A stretch of 7,979 nucleotides of DNA from JBOHWJ01 sp050736615. Lineage in GTDB: Bacteria; Desulfobacterota; Binatia; Binatales; Binataceae. The notes under the pieces are model-generated. The model was not told where the DNA came from. It worked only from the letters and a program-made list of their open reading frames with translations, and did no database searches. Shown piece by piece: positions 1 through 4,692 of the stretch. The DNA lies in assembly GCA_050736615.1 (NCBI GenBank), contig JBOHWL010000205.1:1-7979 (forward strand), in the 5' to 3' direction. The position numbers and the translations under genes were made by a program. The stretch's first letter is position 1, and the number at the start of each line of letters is the position of its first letter.

Positions 1-18
1 CCCATTGTCGATCGGCCG

Positions 19-505
19 TTACAGTTTTTCCGCCAGCGCCGCGAGCTGCTCGGCGCAAATCGCCCAGCCTTGATGGAAACCCATCTTTTCATGCGCTTGG
101 CGATCGGCAATCGTCCAATGATGCACGCGGGCGGAGTAATTCGTCTTGCCGCCCTGGTCCTCGAATGTCAATTCCACCCACCGTCAAAAAAGGTTTTTCG
201 GACGGCTCCCAGGCCTTGGTGGACGCGTCGGTAAACACGAACCGCTCGTTGATCGCAACTTCCAGATAAACGCCATGATTTGAAAACTCGTTGCCGTCGG
301 GTCCGCGGATAACAATCAGACTTGCTCCGCCAACGCGCAAATCCGTTTCGACTATTGGCGTAGTCCACGGGAGTGGCGCAAACCATTGTTTGAGCAGCAC
401 GGGATCAGTCCAGGCTTCGAAGGCTTTTTCTCGCGCCGCGTCAATGATTCTCGTAAGCACGAGGTCGCGGCCTTCGCTGGAAGTAATGGTTTTATTGCTG
501 GTCAT
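19..505 (-). pseudogene. AHSA1/SRPBCC-domain protein, frameshifted
   Basis: Frameshifted member of the AHSA1-like START/SRPBCC superfamily (activator of Hsp90 ATPase homologue 1-like). These small cytoplasmic helix-grip proteins bind hydrophobic ligands, and members of this subgroup have no known substrate. The ATG at 505 is chosen because GAGAAGGG lies 7 bases upstream; a longer in-frame start at 538 has no such site. The first ~105 codons read well: LTRIIDAAREKAFEAW near the N-terminus, then LLKQWFAP, then GVYLEV and RFVFTDA. After EKPFLTV the frame breaks at positions 174-182, where the minus strand reads GGTGGGTGG. Removing one or four bases restores ELTFEDQGGKT, HHWTIADR and MGFHQGW up to TAA at 19-21. 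The repaired protein is 160-161 residues, a normal family length. Frame arithmetic (487 nt) agrees with one extra base modulo three. It could be a true pseudogene or an assembly/read error. An adjacent degraded VOC tail favours decay of the locus. Such genes commonly sit beside VOC/PhnB genes. Confidence 0.8.
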
Positions 506-522
506 GATTTGCCCTTCTCGTG

Positions 523-602
523 TTAAACCGCTGACCATTGATGGTCCCAGGCTTGCCGCAAGCGAGCAATGTCAATCTTGCCCATCGTCATCATGGGCTT
601 GC
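523..602 (-). pseudogene. C-terminal remnant of a VOC/PhnB-like protein
   Basis: On the minus strand, in frame with TAA at 523-525 and 17 bases upstream of the AHSA1-type start, the translation contains PMMTMGKIDIARLRQAW. This resembles the C-terminal tail of VOC-family (PhnB-like, 3-demethylubiquinone methyltransferase-like) proteins, which usually end in a motif close to AMMxMxKIDIAALxxA. A TGA lies only about five codons upstream of this stretch, and none of the three minus-strand frames beyond ~605 resembles the VOC fold (no glyoxalase strands are visible). Only about 25 codons therefore seem to survive. VOC genes are frequent operon partners of AHSA1-type genes, which supports the reading. 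The call rests on my recognition of a short tail; a chance open stretch is the alternative. Confidence 0.45.
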
Positions 603-1304
603 CTCACTGGTGCCGCTCTGTCCGCATTTGAATGCCGTGCTCTGCAATCGGCTTGCTTGATCCTGAATGCGTGATTTGCTATTCAGCACGCCTCCGTATT
701 ATCTATGCGTTTCGGCGCCGCGAGGCCGGCCGGATGCTCCGTAATAGCGCGGCGCGCGAAAAGCGGATAGCGGCAGCCGAATGCGATCCGAGATCATGGC
801 ACGGGGCTCCGACGGGGGCAGCGGGGATTGTGTGCGGAGCGAATTTACCAATCCCATACGCGCATCACGGACTCCTTATTCTGAACGCGGTTCCGTGGGG
901 CGGGTGACTGTGCGAGCCTTCCAATGTAAGACTCGCCCGCTCGTTTCGCTTCGTTCCACCGGGATGCTCGCTTCGCATGCGGCTCCGCCAAGGACGCTCT
1001 GCGCACGTCTTATCTTTCATTCCGAGCGCGGCGAGGAATCCAGGAAATCAGGTGGTTTTCCAAGGTTCTATCCGGGATTTTTCGCTCTGGCAGCCTCCGC
1101 TGGAAATGACCAGCGATGCTTGTGCGGAGGGTCCCTAAGGTTGCGAGCGCCGCGCCGCAATTTCAACTGGTATCGCTCGGTGCGCTGGCGCATAGTTTCG
1201 ACCATCGAGGAAAGGCCACCTGCACGCTGGCACCACGTCTTCGACCTCAGATTTCCTCGCGGCGCCGACTTTTCCCGGAATTCTCGTGGTCAGTTATAGC
1301 GTGT
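603..1304. other. 700-bp stretch without a supported gene
   Basis: No reading frame here looks like a protein. Open stretches at 632-907 (+) and 781-1299 (+) lack a start with a ribosome binding site, have low-complexity Arg/Ser/Pro-rich translations and match no family I know. The stretch contains a palindromic repeat (about 927-1112) and otherwise GC-rich sequence. It could be decayed coding DNA associated with the broken AHSA1 and VOC genes. Confidence 0.6.
927..1112. repeat. Palindromic dispersed-type intergenic repeat, degenerate
   Basis: Two abutting parts are visible. Part one (927-1012) is bounded by the inverted hexamers TAAGAC (927-932) and GTCTTA (1007-1012), and its interior is rich in GCTCG/TTCGC words. 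Part two (about 1015-1112) opens with TTTCATTCCGAGCG and GCGAGGAATCC and closes with CGCT...GGAAATGACC, which is an imperfect reverse complement of the opening. This TCATTCCGAGCG...GAGGAATCC style is what I know as a widespread non-coding, MITE/REP-like repeat in many environmental bacterial genomes. When translated it gives HSERGEESR-type junk peptides. Only one copy is in the window, so its repetitive nature is inferred from resemblance rather than shown. Confidence 0.45.
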
Positions 1305-1769
1305 ATGGGTACCGTAATTCGATTAGGTAAACGTCAGCGTAAGCGTGACTGGCGGCAGGTTCAGGCTGAGGATTCCGCCCGGCCGGAATCACGCCAAGCC
1401 CTCATGATACTCATTCTGGCGTTTACGGTGACCGCCGTGGCGATGTCCGTCGCAGTGGTGGCCGAAGTCTCCAATACCTGGGCTGATGTGCTGCTGATGT
1501 CCGTGGTCGTGCTCGTCTTCGCCTTACTCAAGGTTGGGCTGGCCGACGCCGCTTTCTGGGTGATGCTGCGGGCGGACGATGCAACCGAAAAGGCGATGGC
1601 CAAGACCGCCGAAGAGAAAGCCGCCGAAGAGAACGCAACGCCGCCGATCAGACGGCCCCCACCGCGCGTCACGCGGCCGCTCCCGCCGCTGCGGAAAAGC
1701 GCCTCGGGACGCATTCTGATTGTGCCCGGGAAGCCGTCTGAACCTTCGCCGGCCCGGCCCTCGCGCTGA
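1305..1769 (+). CDS. Small two-helix membrane protein, unknown function
   Basis: A 154-residue protein that I do not recognise. The N-terminus is strongly basic (IRLGKRQRKRDWR, residues 5-17) and should stay in the cytoplasm. Two hydrophobic helices follow, at about 32-53 (ALMILILAFTVTAVAMSVAVV) and 60-88 (rich in Val/Leu, ending FWVML), joined by a short loop with NTW. Residues 91-110 are Ala/Glu/Lys-rich and probably helical. The tail (112-154) is rich in Pro and Arg and probably disordered. The topology implied is N-in/C-in with a hairpin in the inner membrane. The start at 1305 is chosen because upstream codons in the same frame look non-coding, although there is no clear ribosome binding site. 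Codon use is typical of the neighbours (G/C at third positions). It is convergent with the YceI gene, with 65 bases between the stops. The gene is probably real, but the start is uncertain. Confidence 0.55.
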   Translation: MGTVIRLGKRQRKRDWRQVQAEDSARPESRQALMILILAFTVTAVAMSVAVVAEVSNTWADVLLMSVVVLVFALLKVGLADAAFWVMLRADDATEKAMAKTAEEKAAEENATPPIRRPPPRVTRPLPPLRKSASGRILIVPGKPSEPSPARPSR

Positions 1770-1834
1770 CCGCCTCAGTGCGGCGATTCGATAATACGCG
1801 CGCAGGCGTCCCAATCCGTGTCAATCGCTGCGCG

Positions 1835-2503
1835 TCAGGAGGGGTTCCAACTCAGGCTGGCGACAGCGCTAACCCGCACGGTGACGACTTTTGCCACGGC
1901 GAAGAACAAAATGCTCGGATTTTTCAGTCCCCACGCAACGTATGGAATAGTGAAGCTGGAACGAATCGTCACCAGTTCACCCTGACGTTCGACCGTCACC
2001 GCCATCGTGAAGGGATGCGTCGTTCCATGCAGCGCCATGATGCCGCGAATGACCGCCGGAAATGCGCCGGCATCAGCGGAGCCGCAGGCAAGGGGAGTGG
2101 AGGAGTCCGCGACGCGCGTATGAGATTCGCCACACGGATGACCGTAGCTCTCCACCTGTTGTGGCGCGAAGGTGATCTCGGGAAAGCGCCGGACCTCGAG
2201 AACATCGCGTTTCATTCGGGCGTCACGAATACTATGGCCGCTGGAACCGCTGGCCGCATCGACCACGATCAGCCCAGCCATCCTGCCGCTGGCCGGATCA
2301 ACCCGGATCGTGCCGCTTTTGAGCTTGAAGGTGCCGCGCGATACGTGGGGCCATCCGATTAGCTTATAGGAAATCGTGGTTTTGGCCGGGTCAAACGCTA
2401 CTACCGCCCATTTTCCAGCCGAAGCGGACGCCGCGCGTGCGATCCCTTGAAATGCTACCAACGCCGCGACCAATACTGGCCCGATTTTTCGCGGTGTCTT
2501 CAT
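1835..2503 (-). CDS. YceI-family periplasmic protein
   Basis: A 222-residue secreted YceI-like protein. The family forms an extended lipocalin-like barrel that binds long polyisoprenoid or similar amphiphilic lipids in the periplasm. Residues 1-27 form a signal peptide: basic start MKTPRK, hydrophobic core VLVAALVAF, then a small-residue cleavage region ARAASA. The domain then reads in order: FDPAKTTISYKLIGWPHVSRGTF (38-59), SGTIRVDPASGRMAGLIVVDA (63-83), SGSSGHSIRDARM (85-97), RRFPEITF (105-112), the strand VIRGIMALHGTTHPF (151-165) and IPYVAWGLKNPSILFF (186-201). The last block matches the Y-x-x-WG-x-KNPS signature of one YceI subgroup. Between strands, residues 116-148 form a long loop with two cysteines (124 and 140) that could be disulphide-bonded in the periplasm. 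The ribosome binding site is weak. The start ATG overlaps the stop of an upstream short open stretch (TGATG), which I do not count as a gene. Confidence 0.85.
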   Translation of the reverse strand: MKTPRKIGPVLVAALVAFQGIARAASASAGKWAVVAFDPAKTTISYKLIGWPHVSRGTFKLKSGTIRVDPASGRMAGLIVVDAASGSSGHSIRDARMKRDVLEVRRFPEITFAPQQVESYGHPCGESHTRVADSSTPLACGSADAGAFPAVIRGIMALHGTTHPFTMAVTVERQGELVTIRSSFTIPYVAWGLKNPSILFFAVAKVVTVRVSAVASLSWNPS

Positions 2504-2860
2504 CAGAAGCCGTCCCGGTCTTCAGCCATTGGATCGGCGCGCAAGCGATGGCGCGCGATGATCCACGTGAAAGCCGCGCTGGCGCATCGAGATTGCCGCG
2601 GCGCGTCCGACCGGACCGCCGCAACCACGTCCGGGACCGTCATCGGCAAGCCGCCACGACAATCGTTATCTGGCCTTGACGATGCTGGGCGAACTTCAAT
2701 GACACGTTCAATTCCAATACTCAGCGCCGTGCGCGGCGGCGACCGGGATTGAATGAACAAGAAGCGCGGACGCCGTTACATTCATTGGAAAATCCTGACA
2801 ACGGTATATTGAAATTGATCATGGTTTGCATCATCGGTTGAGTATCGGTTCAAACATTCA
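2504..2860. other. Divergent intergenic region yceI / ABC ATPase
   Basis: This 357-base region separates two divergent genes and should hold both promoters. An open stretch on the minus strand (2503-2760, 85 codons) ends in a TGA that overlaps the yceI ATG. Its translation is Arg/Asp/Ser-rich, has no recognisable domain and no clear ribosome binding site, so I treat it as non-coding. The right third (about 2770-2860) is clearly AT-richer than its surroundings, as expected for a promoter. It contains TATATT at 2805-2810 and three GGTT-ended near-repeats at 2818-2850. Confidence 0.5.
2781..2810 (+). promoter_or_regulatory. Possible sigma70-type promoter for the ABC ATPase
   Basis: TATATT at 2805-2810 is five of six to the -10 consensus and lies in the only AT-rich patch before the gene. 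A poor -35 candidate, TTCATT (2781-2786), sits 18 bases upstream. Transcription would start near 2817, leaving a leader of about 44 bases. Judged by eye only. Confidence 0.25.
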
Positions 2861-3862
2861 ATGCTTGCCGGCTTCCCCCGCTTGCCGCAAAATTGCGCTG
2901 TGCCAGCCGATCAAACGATCGTCGAAGTTTCGCATCTGCGAAAAAAATACGGCTCACGCCAGGTGCTCGAAGATGTCACCTTCGACGTAAGCGTCGGCGA
3001 GATCGTTGGTTTGCTTGGCCCCAACGGCGCTGGCAAAACCACCACCTTGTCGATCATGGCGACGCTGCTGAAGCCCGACGCGGGCGCCGTGAGGGTCGCG
3101 GGTCATGACGCGCGCTCCCAGCCGCGGGAGGTTCGCCGCCGCCTGGGTCTGGTTCCACAATCGATCGCGCTATATCTGTCGCTGAGCGCGATACAAAACG
3201 CCGAACTGTTCGCGCGGATGCAGGGGCTCGGCGCGCGCCAGGCGCGCATCGCGTCACACGCGGCGCTGGAGCAGGCCGGCCTCATCGAACGCGCGCACGA
3301 TCCAGTGTCATCGCTGTCGGGCGGATTACAGCGACGCGTCAATCTCGTCTGCGGAATCGTGCACCGTCCCGCCATCCTGCTGCTCGACGAACCCACCGTG
3401 GGCGTCGATCCACAATCCCGCGAACGCATCATCGAAGCTTTACGCGTGCTCGCGGGAACCGGTGTGGCGATTATCTACAGCACGCACTACATGGAAGAGG
3501 TGGAGCGTTTGTGCGATCGTGCGTTGCTGATCGACTGCGGCCGCCTGATCGCCGCGGGCACTATCCCCGAACTGATTGCGCTGGCGGGCTCGCGCCACCG
3601 GATGGAGGTAACCTTCCGCGGCAACGCGGCACCACGCTTATGCGAGGGAATGGCCGGGATCAGCGAGACCCTGCCGGCGCCCGCGAGCGACCGCGCGGTC
3701 CTGATGCTGTCGGATCTCACTCGCGTCAACCAGGTGCTCGAAAGAGCGCTGAACGCCGGCTGTCCGGTGCTCGAACTCAGCCTGCATAGCCCCAACCTTT
3801 CGGATGCGTTCATGACCCTTACAGGTCATGCATTGCGCGACAACGACGCCGACCAGGACTGA
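2861..3862 (+). CDS. ABC transporter ATP-binding protein, ABC-2/DrrA type, no adjacent permease
   Basis: A 333-residue nucleotide-binding subunit of an export-type ABC transporter in the ABC-2 (DrrA/NodI/CcmA-like) group. It would power export of a lipid, drug or polysaccharide from the cytoplasmic face of the inner membrane. All motifs are intact: Walker A GPNGAGKTT (53-61), Q-loop LVPQS (97-101), signature LSGGLQRRV (152-160), Walker B ILLLDE (172-177) with catalytic Glu177, D-loop VGVD (180-183) and H-loop STHYMEE (207-213). The C-terminal ~90 residues form the extension usual for this group. The first ~15 residues (LAGFPRLPQNC) are atypical. An in-frame GTG at 2900 (VPADQTIVEV) is an alternative start, and neither start has a convincing ribosome binding site. 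ABC-2 ATPases are normally followed directly by their permease. Here the next gene is on the other strand, 22 bases away, so the membrane partner must be encoded elsewhere or has been lost. Substrate unknown. Confidence 0.9.
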   Translation: MLAGFPRLPQNCAVPADQTIVEVSHLRKKYGSRQVLEDVTFDVSVGEIVGLLGPNGAGKTTTLSIMATLLKPDAGAVRVAGHDARSQPREVRRRLGLVPQSIALYLSLSAIQNAELFARMQGLGARQARIASHAALEQAGLIERAHDPVSSLSGGLQRRVNLVCGIVHRPAILLLDEPTVGVDPQSRERIIEALRVLAGTGVAIIYSTHYMEEVERLCDRALLIDCGRLIAAGTIPELIALAGSRHRMEVTFRGNAAPRLCEGMAGISETLPAPASDRAVLMLSDLTRVNQVLERALNAGCPVLELSLHSPNLSDAFMTLTGHALRDNDADQD

Positions 3863-3884
3863 GAGCGCGTTCCCTCGCATCCGG

Positions 3885-4367
3885 TCAGGGTTTGGTCGAT
3901 GCCGGTTCCTTCGCCCATTGCAGCAATTCGCTACGCTGCTCCGCGGTCAATCGCGCGGACGGATGAAGGAAATCGTAATCTCCGGGCGGCATCGAATCGT
4001 CCTTGACGACCTTGGCGATAGCGGCCTTGTCGGCGCTCCTACGGTTCGCGCTGTAACCGCCCCAGTCGGAAAAATCCAGCGCTTTGCGCGCATTGTTCGC
4101 GCCGAACAGGTAGGAAGGCGCAAGCTTTGCGTTCCAGGGAGTGGAATGCTGGTCGGAATGGCAGTCAAAACAAGAAGTTTTCAGCGTCCGCTCAACCTCG
4201 GGGTTGGAACTCACCACGGTTGAAGTGCCGTTCGCCTTCATCGCGGAGGTTGTAGAGGTGGCGCGCGAACATCCCGTGATAGGCATGGTCATCATCGCCA
4301 CGACGGCAATAAAGATCATCCGCGCGGTGTATTTGGCGACAACACACTTCCCCATCGTTTGATGCAT
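3885..4367 (-). CDS. Haem-binding-domain lipoprotein, mono-haem c-type
   Basis: A 160-residue exported c-type haem protein. A basic/hydrophobic leader (RMIFIAVVAMMTMPITG) ends in the lipobox ITGC with Cys33 as the lipidated residue, so the mature protein should be anchored in the envelope facing the periplasm. Haem attachment is at CFDCH (66-70). The sequence then follows the haem-binding-domain pattern (Pfam Haem_bd-like): PWNAKLAPSYLF (77-88), a stretch with LDFSDWGGYS (97-106), and MPPGDYDFLHPSARLTAEQR (126-145). Met126 is a plausible sixth haem ligand. The family is seen in redox or sensory settings, and its partner is unknown. The start at 4367 is well supported: AGGAGGAA lies 6 bases upstream. 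It is convergent with the ABC ATPase (22 bases between stops) and divergent from the amidohydrolase gene. Confidence 0.85.
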   Translation of the reverse strand: MHQTMGKCVVAKYTARMIFIAVVAMMTMPITGCSRATSTTSAMKANGTSTVVSSNPEVERTLKTSCFDCHSDQHSTPWNAKLAPSYLFGANNARKALDFSDWGGYSANRRSADKAAIAKVVKDDSMPPGDYDFLHPSARLTAEQRSELLQWAKEPASTKP

Positions 4368-4471
4368 CGAGTTCCTCCTGCAGTGAACAGATGAAATCGG
4401 ATCCGGCGTGGCTGATACTAAATTGTTACGCCTACCATGCCATCAGGGCAAAATCCCCGATCGATCCAAAC

Positions 4472-4495
4472 CGCTCGCCCGCGGGAGGGCGAGCG
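4472..4495. repeat. Perfect 9-bp inverted repeat (hairpin)
   Basis: CGCTCGCCC (4472-4480) and its exact reverse complement GGGCGAGCG (4487-4495) flank a six-base loop GCGGGA. There is no T-run directly after it on either strand, so it is not a standard intrinsic terminator. It lies about 105 bases upstream of the haem lipoprotein start and about 200 upstream of the amidohydrolase start. It could be a leader structure, an attenuator-like element or a protein-binding palindrome. Confidence 0.55.
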
Positions 4496-4577
4496 ATAGA
4501 CAATTTCTCGCCATCAACCGGCCACCCGGCTTTAAAAGGCCGCATCGAGAGCCACCCCTTCTTAGCCGTGGTTTTCT

Positions 4578-4605
4578 TTGGGACGGTCTGCTATAGGGAT
4601 ATTAG
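4578..4605 (+). promoter_or_regulatory. Weak promoter candidate for the amidohydrolase
   Basis: TTGGGA (4578-4583) and TATTAG (4600-4605) are separated by 16 bases, each four of six to the sigma70 consensus. Transcription would start near 4612, about 80 bases before the ATG at 4693. Judged by eye; other placements in this AT-rich stretch are possible. Confidence 0.2.
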
Positions 4606-4692
4606 ATGGCCGCGTAGCAATTTATTTATTTCTCTTAAGCCAGCGTCGCCGTGGGCGGCCGGAGTCCTTACCAACGAGGAGGGAACTGAGAG

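Larger units (their letters stand above)
4368..4692. other. Divergent intergenic region haem lipoprotein / amidohydrolase
   Basis: A 325-base region between divergent genes, with a strong ribosome binding site at each end. It contains a perfect 9-bp-arm hairpin (4472-4495), an AT-rich tract at about 4614-4640, and a weak promoter-like pair at 4578-4605. Open stretches on the plus strand (such as 4391-4717) have no domain and overlap the amidohydrolase start, so they are not called. I do not find here a copy of the ATTGAC-N5-GTCAAT repeat seen before tetR. Confidence 0.6.

Noticed and set aside
781..1299. 172-codon plus-strand frame over the repeat region
   Set aside because: It runs through the palindromic repeat, gives an HSERGEESR-type junk peptide and has no ribosome binding site.
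1770..1834. CCGC-CTCAGT-GCGG hairpin between the convergent membrane-protein and yceI genes as a terminator
   Set aside because: The stem is only four base pairs and no T-run follows on either strand.
1778..2362. 194-codon plus-strand frame opposite yceI
   Set aside because: It is antisense to a protein with signal peptide and full YceI motifs; no domain is visible in the plus-strand product.
2704..2757. GTTCAATTCC and GGATTGAATGAAC as flanking inverted repeats of a small element
   Set aside because: The match is imperfect with a gap, there is no target duplication or transposase, and it is short enough to occur by chance.
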